DNA from: Carya illinoinensis
Taxonomy: Eukaryota; Streptophyta; Magnoliopsida; Fagales; Juglandaceae
DNA length: 64,000 bases
Direction: 5' to 3'
Assembly: GCF_018687715.1 (NCBI RefSeq)
Contig: NC_056758.1
Location: 10,853,501-10,917,500, forward strand
In this document: positions 34,395 through 46,903 of the stretch, piece after piece
Layout: each line of letters begins with the position of its first letter
Position numbering within the stretch: position 1 is the first letter of the stretch
Program-made: the position numbers and the translations under genes
Notes under the pieces: model-generated
Told to the model about the DNA's origin: nothing
Database searches by the model: none
What the model saw: only the letters and a program-made list of their open reading frames with translations

Positions 34395-36884
34395 AAGTTG
34401 TACTTATGCCGTATAATCTACCACTATGGAAGTATATGAAATATCCATATTTCATGGTGAGTTTGCTCAATCCAGGTTCGAGATCACCGGAAAATAATAT
34501 AGACATACACTTACAATCATTGATTGCAGAATTGAAAAATTTGTAGGAGAATGGGGTTGTCACATTTGATTCATCAACAGGCAAGTCATCTAACATGCAT
34601 GCTGCTATGTTATGGACAATAAATGATTTTCCAGCTTATAGAAACTTGTCAGGTTGGAGTGCTAAGGGGAAAATGGCATATCCAACTTTTAACAAACATA
34701 TTCAATCTGAATGGCTCACTTACGGGAAGAAATTATGTTTCATAGGTCATCGTTGATTTTTACTTGATCACCATAGATGGCGGAAAAATTCACAAATATT
34801 TAATGATACTGTTGAATGGGGCCAACCTCCACCATATTTGTCTGGTGAATATGTACTTGCACAATTTATAGATATTGATTGTAATGAATTTGGTAAAAAA
34901 CAACGAAAGAGAAAACGAGCTACAAATGAGTTGAATTGGACAAAGAAGAATATATTTTTTGAACTCTCATACTGGTCAAAGTTAAAATTACGGCATAGTC
35001 TTTATGTTAGGCATATTGAAAAAAATATATGCGAATCCGTATTAGGAACATTGATGTCAATTGAAGGAAAAACAAATGATACATTAAACTCAAGGAAGGA
35101 TTTGAAGCGGTTGGGAATAAGATCGGAAATGCAATTGCAAGAAAATAGTTCGTCTGTTTACATGTTGATTGGGTGGTATACATTGTCAAGTAATGAAAGG
35201 GTTACATTTTGTGATTGGATAATAAAAATTAAATTACCGGATGGTTATGCCTCAAATTTGATCAGGTGTGTGTGAACAAATGACTAGAAAATAACTGGAT
35301 TAAATAGTCATGATTGTCATATCATTTTACAACGTATCTTGCCTATTTGTATCTGTGGGTACTTGACCAGAGACGTGCGCATGGCTTTGACTGAGTTGGG
35401 TTTATTTTTTAAATACTTATGTGCTAGGATGTTAAATGTAGAAACTTTGAATCAAATGGAACGAGAAATTGCCATAATATTGTGTAAGTTAGAAAGTATT
35501 TACCCACCATCATTCTTCAACGTCATGGTTCACCTAACCGTTTATTTGCCACATGAGGTTCGACTTGTAGGACCAGTTCAATATAGATGGATGTATTCCA
35601 TTGAACGATTTCTTGAGAATTTGAAACGTGCAGTTGGTAACAAGGCTTGCCCAGAAAGATCAATTGCAAAAGCATATATTGATGATGAGTGGCATACCTT
35701 CTGTTCCAAATATTTCCACAGAGTGTCGATTGGCTGGAAAGAAACTTTGACGTTGGCCAAGCAAGACAACGAAATGTGTTTTTTGTGTTTTCTCAACAAG
35801 TACATCCACTTGGTACAGTGTGTGATTATGACTTATGTGAAAGAAAGTTTGAAAAAGCTCAGTGGTACGAGCTGGACAATTGCCCTTAAATAGAGAACCA
35901 CTTGAAGTAAGTAATACTTTTTTCTTAATTTAAATTCGCTCATATACTTTCATAAAATTCTAAGAATATAAAAGATTTGTGGTAATCATCAATTTCAGTG
36001 ACCACATTAACATGCTCAAGGAACTGGAAGTAAATGATATAAACCAGAAACATGAAGAGGAGTTCCCGAGATGGTTTGAACAACAGGTAATCGATAACCA
36101 AATTTAAAATATTGATTGTTTATTATTGATATAATAGAATATTTACTCAATATGTAGGTTGTAAAATGCATGCGAATAATTCAAACGATATAGCGGATGA
36201 ACTGTATGTATTAGCGCGTGGCCTATCGAGACGTGCTACAAGATATTTTGCATGTATTTCTCAGGGAAGTAAGTATAACACAATGGATCGAGATTGTTAT
36301 AGAAAAATACAAAATAGTGGTGTCCTAATCGAGGAAAGTCATGATGGAGAAAATAGTGATTTCTGTAGAGTTATTGTTGATATAATTGGAATGAAATATT
36401 TGGAGGAGCTTGCAATGTATTTGTTTAAGTGTGATTGGTGGGATTTAAGCAATCCTTGAACTAGAGTCCATGATGATGAATATTTTTTTTAGTATTAATA
36501 CATCAAAAAAATGGTACGAAGATGATCCTTTTATTTTAGCTTCTCAAGCATATCAAGTATTCTAATTAGATGACCCAAAGTTAAGAAATTAATAGCGAGT
36601 AATACAAAAATATTCTCCAATAAATATATATGATGTTATCCCTCAGGTAGAAGGATGAGATGAAGAAGAAGATGATCCCTCTATTCAAGAAGCATGCCCA
36701 GAGAGTCAGCCCGTCTTTAATTTGTTTGTGGATTTGAGCCAGTATGAGATAATTCTATTAAATAGAGAAGATATTGAGGCTAAAATTGTTAATGTAACAA
36801 TTGAGCAAAATGTTGAATCATCTGAAGTATTTACAGATGATGAGACCGAATTGATAAATAATACTGATACAGATTATGATTGAC
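34395..36884 (+). pseudogene. CACTA TNPD-type transposase pseudogene (Transposase_21, DUF4218, DUF4216)
   Basis: The Transposase_21 part reads 'YNLPPWKYMKYPYFMVSLLN' near 34408, then MHAAMLWTINDFPAYRNLSG (34594-34653). The DUF4218 part includes PPSFFNVMVHLTVYLPHEVR and GPVQYRWMYSIERFLENLKR (35503-35632). Exon-like pieces 'KHEEEFPRWFEQQV' (36049-36090) and the DUF4216 part (LYVLARGLSRRATRYFACIS near 36201; RKIQNSGVLIEESHDGENSD near 36301) follow. The C-terminus is acidic and ends at the TGA near 36882. The N-terminal third with the start of Transposase_21 is missing. There are in-frame stops at about 34544, 34754 and 35273, plus a frameshift near 35770. Two AT-rich gaps (about 35910-35998, 36087-36158) look like introns. 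Confidence 0.85.
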
Positions 36885-36956
36885 TAATTATATGTTCACA
36901 TTACATTTGATAAGCACTATTTTACTTAATGAATATTGTATCAGTTTTATGAAATT

Positions 36957-38467
36957 ATGTCACCAAAGAGAAAGAAAGTTTGCATCCTATCTCCATCTAT
37001 TTCTAACTCTCCTTCAGACTCACCATTAGATATTAACTCTACAGAATAAAGTAAAATTCTATAGTCATAAAAGTTATTAATTAAGGTTATAATAGAAAAT
37101 TGATTACAATATTATATTTTATAGAATTCACAGTACAATCTCGTCAAGGTCAAGGCACTACTAGGGGCGTGACGTTAGAAAAATATCGTAGAGTGGGTAA
37201 AGATCAAGGTTAACATTCTTGATGAACATACTGGAGGCGAAGGACAACCAGCAGCTTGGCTTGCATCGCATGTGGATGCTCTTACATGAACTTATGCACC
37301 TTTGACACAACGAGTTCATGGAAGAAAGTCCCCCAAGATGTTAAAGAGCTTATCAAGAAGCGTTGTTTGGTAATGTTTAAAACATTTATTTGGTAAATTA
37401 AATTTTTATATTTTACTTAAATTTAGAGTATTATAAATGATAATATGTTTGTGTAAATTTTTTCAAAAATGATTTCAAATTAAATTTTGGTCAGAGAGAG
37501 AAGCGTAAGACTGTGAAAGAGCTTATGAGTAATGCATTCCGCAAATATAATGCTAGGTGTCATGAGCATTATAATAAGTTTGAGAATATGGACGATGCAC
37601 GCCAACGTCCTTTTCAAGATGTCCAACCTTCTGAGTAGGAAAAATTTTGTGACATGTTTGAGGATCCATCATATAAGGTATAATTAAATTAATTTTTTAG
37701 TTATCCTATTTTTAATTTCGGTTTCTAATATTTTCAATTTCTATGTAGGAGCGAAGTTCTATAAACAAAAAAAATAGATCGAAATTGAAGATTATTCATC
37801 ATGCAAGCTCAAGATCTTTCCATTGCCTCTCTAAGAAATTGGTATTGCTATTTTTTTTACTGTATATAGTTAATTGAATATATGAATCCTAATGACTTTA
37901 TATCTTAACAAATATTTATTGCAGCAAGATTCAAATACCAATTATAATTTGACAAAATTATATGTTGCATCACATACTAATCGTAATGGAGAGTGGAATC
38001 ATCCCGATACTCGTGAAAATTATATAAGTATTATAATTTGTTTTAAATAAATATATTAGAATATTTATGATGATATTAATTTTTTATCTTATGTGTAGGA
38101 TAAAATGGTTGCCAAACATGCTGAATCTGCGTCAGATCAAAATTCCTCAACAAATGATGTTGATATTTTTACACAAATTCTGGGTCAATGTTCAGGATAT
38201 TTGAGGGGTTTGGGTCATTGTGTAAAACCTTCTCCATCTTCCTCTTCTTCCGGGCTTGCCTCTACAACCTCTATAGTGCAAGAAAATGTAAATCGCAGAA
38301 TCAAAAAATTAGTTGCAAGGCAGCATGAGTTAGAGACTCAATTGATGAAACAATAAGACATGGAGATGTGCCTCAAACAACATGAAGAACAATAAGAAAA
38401 GTTTAGAAGAGAGATGTAACTCCAAATGCAGCAGCTTATGCAACAGTACATGCCTCTAAGCAACTAA
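36957..38467 (+). pseudogene. CACTA TNPA-like gene (Ptta/En/Spm, Transposase_24 type), broken
   Basis: It starts MSPKRKKVCILSPSISNSPS at 36957. Exon-like blocks follow near 37125-37373 (QPAAWLASHVDAL), 37468-37676 (FGQREKRKTVKELMSNAF, HYNKFENMDDARQRPFQDVQ), 37750-37840 (SINKKNRSKLKIIHHASS), 37925-38028 and 38099-38467. The last block holds 'DKMVAKHAESASDQNSS' and a Gln/Glu-rich coiled coil after 38290. Intervening AT-rich segments have GT and AG ends. Stops occur in several exons (for example near 37637 and 38354). The product in active relatives binds subterminal repeats and assists the TNPD transposase. Confidence 0.75.
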
Positions 38468-38649
38468 TAGTTTTTTACGTATAGATTATGATATTATCTA
38501 ATTATGTATGAACAATGTCAATCTCATGGTTATTTATTAGTTCGCACTTATTATAAAACTTTTGTCAGTATTAAATAGTTTCTGATGTATTTTTTTCAAA
38601 TATTATAAATGTCTATTTGGTTTTTTATTACTATGGAGTTTTAATAAAA

Positions 38650-39010
38650 TAGTTATCGTTCAAAAGACCATGTAACGTTCGAATACCATTGATTAAAACG
38701 TTCAAACGACATTAGACAATCAAATAACATTCAAACGCAATTTATTATCGTAGCGTTCTAACATAACTTTTATCCGTTTGATCTCTTTTACCGTTCGATC
38801 TGTTTCTTTAACGTTCGAACGGAAAGTTTTTTTATACCTTTCGAACGTTCTCAAAATGTGTACTCATTCGAACGTATTTTTTCAATCGTTCAAACAATTT
38901 AATACCGTTCAAACGTAAAATAGTAATCATTCAAACGATATTCTGAACGAACTTGAGCCACGACACAAAAAATAAACTATTCGAACGATATCAAACGGTT
39001 AATTTCAAAA
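38650..39010. repeat. Right subterminal repeats of CACTA copy 2
   Basis: A dense cluster of about fifteen Cgttcgaacg-like motifs on both strands, such as 'cgttcgaacgg', 'cgaacgttc', 'cattcgaacg', 'cgttcaaacg' and 'attcgaacga'. It is denser than the left cluster. Confidence 0.82.
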
Positions 39011-39199
39011 TCGTTCCGAAAGATATATTTTGAGATGAAATGGTGATTTTCATTCGAAAATATCTTCTGGGACAATATTGTAGGGACAACCTTAGGACGA
39101 ATTTTTTTTGTCTTAAAAAATTTTCTGAGACAAAAAAATCCCTATAATTTGAGAAGAAAATTTTTGTCCCAAAAGAGCTATTCTGTTGTAATGTATGGG

Positions 39200-39440
39200 C
39201 AGGGCTACTATGCCGTCCAACAGTAAACATTGGGCGTGCCGCCCAATTATAAATTTTTTTTTTCTTTTTTCTTTCCACATTTTTTAATAGATTTAAATAT
39301 TTTTAAAAAAATTAAAAAATATATCAATACATTTAAAATTACTTCTTCAATTACTAAATAAAAAAAATTATAAAAATAATTTTTTTTTTTCCCGAGCAGT
39401 ACCACACAGGCAGCACAGGAGCATTTTCCTCGGCTGTACA
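39200..39440. mobile_element. MITE-like repeat (family E) abutting the CACTA element
   Basis: Starts GGGCTACTATGCCGTCCAAC, continues through AT-rich DNA, and ends with a loose inverted counterpart (AATGCTCCTGTGCTGCCTG on the minus strand). No clear target duplication. It begins only a few bases after the CACTA right terminus. Confidence 0.35.
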
Positions 39441-41055
39441 TCCATGTTGCCTAGCTATAGCCTAGCTAGCTCAATGGGCAGTACTTACGTACCACCATGT
39501 TTGACTTATCAAACCATTTCTTAACTACTATCATGTATTGTTTTTTACTTAATTAGCAGCACGATTACACTTTGTAAACTTCTATATATTTGTCAACGAA
39601 ATAAGATCGACATCGATCACGATCATTTTCCAAGAGGAAAAAGTCACGATCGAACTCGTATCTTTATGATTTGTTTTATCTTAATTTGTTTCTTGTGATC
39701 ACTTCCCAATTTTCTCATGAAGTGAGTGATGTTGATGAGTGAGTCAGTGACTATGCAGCATATATGGTGATCTTGATATTGCATTAATATTCATGACAAC
39801 TTTGTCAATGCATTGATAATGACTATATATATAAAAAAAATGGAACTTCTGATAACCACAAAACAATAGAGAAACTCATACGTATCCTATCATCAGCAAG
39901 TTGATTACGATAGGATTTTAGAGTTAAAAACTCCATTAAAATCCCAATTGTTGTTGGGTACAAGGGTGGCTATAAATTTTCCGTACCGCTGCAGATGTAA
40001 CTTATAAAATCTTTCACATGATTTAATGTTTCTCATTTTCAAAAATATAGGTAGTTTACTATCGAAACTGTTGTAAACTAAATGAAAAAGAGAAAGAATT
40101 CTTATTTCCATAAAATGAACCTAGAAATATACATATATATATATAAGGGAACAAAGATCTTAATTAACGGCTAAGACTTAATCAATTATGACGGCTAAAT
40201 ATGGTCATATAATACAAGTTTATTTATAACACTCCTCATTTAGATGATTATTCTTTTGTTTTCTTTTTTTCTTTGTGTGTGTGTGTGTGATTTAGAGTTC
40301 ATAATGAAAAATATCTTTTGATTTGAGGTTGAAGAACGTAATTCATTACCCAAAAACGTATATCTGATCTCTAGGGTCAAGAAGGTGGTGATTATTATAT
40401 ATGCTACCAAGTCGCCATGGTCTCAACATCCACCATTGCTCAAAACCTCCATCATTAAGTGCCACCCACCAATCCAACCACCACCAATTGTCTATTTTAG
40501 TAGGTATGTAATTGATTTCTACAGTAGTTTTAAGATGAGCAAGTTTTGCCGACATTTTAATTTCGATCAAATATGAATGGGCGTGCAGATTCTAGTAAAA
40601 CTATATCTACCCATATTACTCTTATAATTATCCTAAACGAATTTAAGTATAACTGTACGCGAGATAGTAAAACTGAAGAGAATGGTACGTAATTTAAGAT
40701 AAATTACCTGATCTCTCGTGATGGTAGTGGCTTCACTTTTGTTGGGAAAAACGCTTTTGTTTTTTTAACTATTTGTAGTATTACGCGCGGTATGCTCTTA
40801 TTTTCCTTTTTTCCTCTTTTTTATTTTTTATTATTTTTTATTTTTTTCTTAAGGTTAAGGCTCCATTGCGTTAATTTTTTTTGCAGCTTAGGAAGTGGAA
40901 TTGAATGAATGAATGGAATCAAATGACGAAAAAGGGTTTTAAAAAAAATCATGAAATATTTATTTTCCTCGCTTGTTTGAGAGTGACTATATATGAGAAA
41001 AAAAAAATAGTATTCTCATATTGGTTCGTTGCTACCTTGCAAAAGAACATTGTAT
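39441..41055. other. Intergenic, no gene recognised
   Basis: AT-rich unique sequence with a short (GT)n run near 40276-40290. The overlapping frames at 40346-40576 are antisense to each other and show no domain. Confidence 0.45.
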
Positions 41056-41235
41056 AGTTTTGATAATGAGATGAGTTGAAATGGATTAATTTAGATAAAA
41101 ATTAAATAAAATATTGTTAGAATATTATTTTTTAATATAATTATTATTTTAAGATTTGAAAAAATTAAATTATTTATTATATTTTGTACGATAATTTAAA
41201 AAAATTGTAATGAAGAGATGAAATGAAACCATTTA
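41056..41235. mobile_element. Repeat family C copy 2
   Basis: Contains 'gatgagttgaaatgg', then 'aagatttgaaaaaattaaat' and 'attgtaatgaagagatgaaa', matching parts of 29322-29700 and 52365-52530. Boundaries are approximate. Confidence 0.45.
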
Positions 41236-41627
41236 TGTATCCAAAATTATAGCCGTTTTATTTTATTCAAAATGTCAAGTTTTTATTTCTTTCAAAATTG
41301 TTATAAAATAGTATAAATCACGTTTATTAATCCTTATTATAATCTTCAACAAGATTATTTACGTTTCAATTATTTTCATTCTCCTATTTTAACACGTTCG
41401 AACAAAATAGACTTTATCCATTAAATTTCATTTATCATACGCATTCCATTAAACTCGTTCACATTCATTTCTTTATGAACTCCTAATCAAAGTCTAAAAC
41501 ATAAAATAAACTCTTTTTCTAAGCTTTTTTCAATCACACCTACGCCTACGCTAGTAAACCCAAGTTTTTTTCTTGATGCAATTATAAAAATATTCTCAAA
41601 AGCGATCTTATATATATTTTTTTAGAT

Positions 41628-41812
41628 GGATGCTACTCATCATTCTATACCACCCACTTTATATATTTTAAAATTATTTTTTATTTTATTTTATTCTTGT
41701 TAAACTAATTGAGTTATTCAACTTATCATCCACACTCCACATACTTGTTATAGGAAAAATAAAAAAAAAATTAAAATAAGTACGGTGTGTAGAGATCATG
41801 ATAAGTAAAAAT
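41628..41812. mobile_element. MITE-like repeat (family D copy 2)
   Basis: The left end GATGCTACTCATCATTC, then 'taccacccactt', pairs imperfectly with the right end (TTACTTATCATGATC, then 'tacacaccgtactt', on the minus strand). It resembles 6717-6876. Confidence 0.45.
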
Positions 41813-42694
41813 ATTCATTTTTTAATGGGTGCAATAATAAATAAAAATAATAATTAAATTTTAGTAAACTAGATATCACGCATAAATATTGTGAATCTCA
41901 AAGGGTATAACTGCATCATATATACACTGAACATGATAACACGACTCCACTAATTATTGACGGTGGTGATAGCTCGAAGTTGAAAGAGATGGGGTTTTGA
42001 AATGTGTCCAATAATGGCCTCTTCAATCATCGAGGCTACCGAGGTGAGAAAACGATAAAGAAAGAGAGCATGAAGGGAGATGGTTAAAAGGATTTGGATT
42101 GACCTCTTTTAACCCTTGTTTGAAGTGGAGAAAGAGTAGGTAGCATGGCATAAAAAAATGCATTTCTTTTGCTTGGAACAATGTGGCATATTAATGTAAT
42201 GAAATGATTCATGATTACTCTAATTAACAAGATCTACATGATGTTGCTTGTTGTAGAGGGCAAAGCATGTTAGAGATGGGTCCAAAGATCTTAGCAAAGC
42301 GATAACTTCGGTTGCTTTATGAATTTACTAATGTATGCAATGACATGAAAACAATATAAGTTAATTCTTTCCATGTTACTTTTTGGCCCATGATTGCACC
42401 CATGTCGGCTCAATAATGGTTCTTGGCGTGGAGGATAAGTTTGTATAATTCCCATTACAATTTACATAGAGGTAAATAAGGTATAATATAATCATAGGGT
42501 AAATGATTAATGGGCCTATTAGTTGGGCATACAACATTTGATGTTTAAAGCTAATCATGTATGTTATTTTGGGTACGTATCCAATAGAGTGTATTTTTTT
42601 TTTTTTTCATTAAATTGATAGGTACATTGAGTATTAGTTAGGAAACTAAAGAAAGGGAAAAGAGAAGTAAAAGGAAGAGGAAATGGGACCGCAT
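41813..42694. other. Intergenic, no gene recognised
   Basis: AT-rich sequence. The minus-strand frame at 42376-42558 has no recognisable domain. Confidence 0.4.
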
Positions 42695-43068
42695 TAGGGG
42701 CGGCAATATATGATAAGACTCATGAATCTAATATAAACACGATACGAAATTAACTAATATGGGTTTGATATAAATGAGTTCGGGTCAAAATAGGTTGACC
42801 CGTTAAAACATAATTAACAAACGGGTCAATCCATGTAATCCAAAATAACCCACAATAACTCATTTAAATTTTATTTTAAAATTACAATTTTATTATTGTT
42901 GAGTTGTAATATTGATATTTCTCAGTATGCTTACGTTCTTATTATTGGAATTATAATTCTAGACCTATATTCATATTTTTTATTGTAAAGTTTGTAATAT
43001 TGGTTTTATTATATATTAAATTTTGAGAAATATTGATAATTTTTTTTAAAATGTAGTCTTGTTGGTTT

Positions 43069-43103
<35 letters not shown>

Positions 43104-43405
43104 GCTTACTAATAAATATAGATTTGACCTTTTATGTGAAACTATACTAATTAAATCAAATAGGTTATGTGTGTTAGTTCAATATGTTTACATGAAACAA
43201 GTTAAAATGAGTCATGTTATGTTGACATATTTTTAATTAATTATTAAATAGATCAAAATGGGTGATACAATACTATCCATTATTTAAATAGTTTGGATTA
43301 AAGTTTGAAATATTTAGTTTAATGGATCGGGTTCGAGTTGGCCTATATAATTAAATATTTATGACTTGACAAAACATGACCCACAAATTCGAATTGTCAC
43401 CTCTA
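42695..43405. mobile_element. Non-autonomous hAT-like element
   Basis: The left end TAGGGGCGGCAAT and the right end (TAGAGGTGACAATTCG on the minus strand) match the TAGGGG-type hAT ends. Subterminal 'gacccgttaa', 'acgggtcaa' and 'cgggttcgag' motifs are typical of this group. The interior is AT-rich with a (TA)n run at 43071-43100 and no transposase. The 8-bp flanks (gaccgcat and ggcatgag) do not match. Confidence 0.6.
43071..43100. repeat. (TA)n microsatellite
   Basis: An uninterrupted TA run inside the hAT-like element. Confidence 0.95.
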
Positions 43406-43793
43406 GGCATGAGTTGTCTTAATCCCATGTCTTAATATCTTTGAAATTATCTTCATCAAGAGAGAAATGTTATTTATTTTTATTTTTTACAAAGAACATT
43501 ATCTACGTGTCTTGGAAAGTAATCCCAAAAAATAAAAATAGACTGCTTCACTACAATAATTTTTCATATATATATTCTTTTCTTTGAAGAAAAATAATAT
43601 TTACAATCATAGGCTATCACGCACTCTCTTTTAAAAAAAAAAACCGTCAGGCCTCCACTCTATTATGTTTATTTTAGTTCATAAATGTTAGACATTTTAG
43701 AAAAAGGAACACAAAGTTTTAATTTGGTGAGGAGAAACTCTTGTTTGTTATCAAAATGAAAAAACTACAAACTCTTGTACTCTTTTTTAAAAG

Positions 43794-43962
43794 GAAAAAT
43801 ATAGTTGCAAGCATAATTATGTACTAATATGTACACCAATGTAATGTGATTAGTCAAAAAGTAAATTTTATTAAAAACAGTATTAATTTAAATTTTAAGT
43901 ATGAATAAATAGGTATTGGTATACAGATTAATGCGCGACTGTGTTTGTATGTAGCAAAACTC
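43794..43962. mobile_element. Mutator-type MITE (family A copy 2, inverted)
   Basis: 169 bp. The ends are GAAAAATATAGTTGCAAGC (left) and GAGTTTTGCTACATAC (right, minus strand), the reverse arrangement of 15791-15959. Flanks TTTTAAAAG and TTTTGAAAA are 7/9 identical and probably a decayed target duplication. Confidence 0.75.
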
Positions 43963-44132
43963 TTTTGAAAAAGAACGAAACTTATTTTCAAAAAATTGAT
44001 TTTCTCATTTGATCTTCACATTTATTCATTTTTTTTTTTCAAGAAATTGAGTGGAATTTACTCGTCCAACTGTAGAAGTCATTTCCTTCAAAAGGAGAAA
44101 CTCTTATTTGCCATCAAAATGAAGAGACTCGG

Positions 44133-44163
<31 letters not shown>

Positions 44164-45900
44164 GTTGGGGAATTGATTTGGGCTTTGCAGGGCCCAATAA
44201 GTGTAAACCTGCAGTAATTGGGCCAAGTTTTGGGCTGTAACGGAACATGGAGAAGTGTACACGTGAGCACCACTGTCTATTCTCCCGTAAAGTTAAAAGG
44301 AATTTCGCACCCAACAAATCTCCGTTCTCATAATTATTGTTGTCCTAATATATCAACGGCTCCACTCCACGCGCTTATCCAGAGCGTGCACAAAAAGCGT
44401 AGATTACCTCGAACGCGGGGTAAGCCTAGGCCTTAGCGGAACGTGAGTGTGTGAAAGCATTACCAGTGGCGTCCACCAAGGTAAATGTAAAATTTGATTT
44501 AAATTACATATTTTAACTTTTGCATTTACCATTTATGGGTTGAGAAAAGATATTTATAATAATAAATTGTGTAATTTCTATATAATTATTTTTAAAAATG
44601 TGAATAAAATATAATTCACATAAAAAATAAATTTTTTAATAATAAATTTTACTCTTTTTTAAAATGATTACACATTATTTACATATTTTACAGTTATATA
44701 TAAAATTATTCATTTTATAATTAAAACCTGCTACATAAGATATACATAAAAAAATTTAATAAATAATCATACTGGTTTGCATTTGTACGTGAAAGGAGAA
44801 AAAAAAAAGTAATAAAATAAATTAAAGAGTGCATCATCTCCAAAATGTCAAAATACCCTAATTATTAAGGAAAAATTTGCATCTGACCGGTCCAATGCAG
44901 GGATTGCTAGCTAAATACTTATTTGTATTTAGATTTGACTACGCCATTGCTAGTGGAAGCATGTGTCCAGGCAATAGCAAGTTAAAACCACGCGCCGTGA
45001 TCTGGCATTCCATGAATCGAAGTGTCGAGGAGTACAAAGAGGGGGAATAAAAATGTGAAGTGTGAAGGGGAAAATAAAGCCAAAAAAAAGTCGGTTTTGA
45101 GGGAGTTGAGGAGAGAGAGAGAGAGATCATTCATGAGAGAGACATTTTGCTCCACCACTCTTTTTGGAATAAAAATAAAATCTTACCCATTCAATTCCAG
45201 CTCACAAATATTCTAAGCCATAAAGAAAGAGAGAGACATATATATATAAAATAACCCATAGATTTACATTTTGAGAGGAAACATGGTAAAAAGAGGAGAT
45301 ACAGACATTATAGGTTGGCAGTGCAGCTGTTTGGTGGAGCCAAAAATTAGGTCTTTTTGTCATTCCACTTCTGGGATTTTTTCTATCTTTGATTTTTTCA
45401 CTTCACTATCAAAGTGTATATGTCTAGGTTCTTCAACTACGGCTAAAAGAATCAAACTTTCAAAAGGAATGAAATAAATTGAAGATTGGAGTTCAAGTGG
45501 AACCAAGATTTAGAATGGATCTTCAGGTCAAGAGAGCCCACAATTCTGGTTTTTATCCTTCTTTAAGACTTCTGAATTTTGTTGTAACATGATGTTTTGG
45601 TTGGACTCCCACTTTTTTTATTCGTTTCTTTTTTTGTAGTTTTAATTAAATCTTATTTATTAAAAAAGAAATAGAGTGGCTAACTCAAAGAATACATGTC
45701 AAGCTGTTTATGAGCAAAGATTCTGGGTCTTTGGGTCAGGCAAATCTGAGATTTATTTAGTATTTTTTTAACTGGACTGAACTGTCAAAGTATGAATAAG
45801 AAATTAGTTATGCGTGACATCGTGCTTGCATTTTACATGGGACTAATGAAGACCCAATTCTCCAACCGTCCCTGTTTTTTTCTTCTTCTTCTTTTTTTAT
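43963..45900. other. Intergenic DNA upstream of the DUF868 gene
   Basis: Just right of the MITE, 43963-44050 resembles the interior of family B ('ttgaaaaagaacgaaac', then 'caaaaaattgattttct'). A 29-bp A run lies at 44133-44161. A relatively GC-rich island at 44280-44470 has no recognisable coding content. A degraded family-B-like MITE may occupy about 44545-44720. No gene is recognised. Confidence 0.4.
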
Positions 45901-45940
45901 TTTTTATTTTTTCCCCCTCTCGGCCTCGGGTTCTTCTCTC

Positions 45941-45948
45941 TTTAAATA
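45941..45948 (+). promoter_or_regulatory. TATA-like box of the DUF868 gene
   Basis: TTTAAATA follows a CT-rich stretch, and a leader-like region with a (GA)n tract (46165-46192) lies downstream. If used, transcription would begin near 45970-45980, about 930 bases before the start codon. Confidence 0.35.
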
Positions 45949-46105
45949 CGCGCAAAAGGGGCTAATCAGAAACATACAGGCAAAACTCGAAACAAAAGGA
46001 CAGTGGACACTGCTTTGTTTTTGTTTCTGTACGTACATAAATACGGATGCCTAGTTCCTACCAGATGCGAGAGAGACTAAACTCTGAGTTGGGTCTCTGT
46101 TTTTG

Positions 46106-46628
46106 TAAGTGAATTTTTGGTCTCCCTTTTTCATGTGGGCATTGTCAGCTAAAAGCAAAATCCTTAGAGAGAGAGAGAGAGAGAGAGAGAGCGGAGATGG
46201 AGGAGGAGAGAGGGAGAGGGTATTGGAAAGACTTGATTTTTTATCGTTTCAGTTAAGAGTATTCTTCAAAACCCAGCCTTTCCAGCAATATACAGTTGCT
46301 GTCTACCCTTTTTTTCTCCATCATCTCCATTGGTACTATATGAGTTTGTCAACATCTTGAGGTGTTTTGCGCATTTTATCTCCTCTCTTGTCCCTCTATT
46401 GGTTTCTTTCCTAATATACTTGGTGGGTCTTGTTCTTTTTTCCCCCCTCCCCTTTTTTTAATGGTTTGGGATGAGGAATTGGCAGTGAAACTGGTCTACT
46501 TTTTTTGTTTGCTTCTCTGTTTTGAGTTATTTTTCTCTCTATAGTTCCCAAATTTGTCTTCAATTTTGATGTACACCCTCTTCTGCTTTCCGAGAACTTT
46601 TTGGTTCATGGCTTATTGGCTTGTGTAG
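46106..46628 (+). other. Candidate intron in the DUF868 5' leader
   Basis: GTAAGT at 46106 is a near-perfect donor, and 'ggcttgtgtag' at 46628 a plausible acceptor, with a T-rich interior. Removing it would take out most upstream ATGs. A second small candidate (GTAAGC at 46728 to CTTTCAG at 46802) lies further on. This is inference without transcript data. Confidence 0.35.
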
Positions 46629-46903
46629 AGATGCATCAAAGAGCCCATACACAGATCAAATCAGGGCTTGAGAAGCAGACTTGGGAGCATTTCTGACCCG
46701 GCTTTTCTTTCCTCGGATAAGTTTGAGGTAAGCGTCCCTCTTAGTTGGCTCTTTCAATGCTGTGTTTCGTTTATGTGTTGCTTATTTTCTGAGTCCTTTC
46801 AGCTTTTTGTTTTTTTGGGGGTCTACAAAAGTGAGCGACAACTACTTGTCAAAACAACCGGAAAGCAAGTTTAACATTAGTAATGCAAGTTCTTGGTGTG
46901 AAA

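Larger units (their letters stand above)
33869..39193 (+). mobile_element. CACTA (En/Spm) element, nearly complete (copy 2)
   Basis: The left terminus is CACTACAACAAAAAAGATTT. The right terminus on the minus strand is CATTACAACAGAATAGCTC; both continue into tttTGGGACgaaa or tttTGGGACaaaa. The 3-bp target duplication TAT flanks the element (33866-33868 and 39194-39196). Subterminal clusters of Cgttcgaacg-type motifs lie at both ends. Inside are a TNPD-type transposase (34395-36884) and a TNPA-type gene (36957-38467), the usual two-gene layout. Both genes have stops and the TNPD gene lacks its N-terminal part, so the copy is inactive. Confidence 0.9.

Noticed and set aside
44212..44440. GC-richer island with a 72-codon frame
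   Set aside because: No recognisable domain; it may be promoter-like or decayed transposon sequence, but nothing supports a gene.
46109..46874. Three short frames (46109-46360, 46362-46544, 46668-46874) before the DUF868 start
   Set aside because: They lie in the presumed leader, and most would be removed by the candidate leader introns. They could be upstream ORFs but show no conservation signal I can judge.
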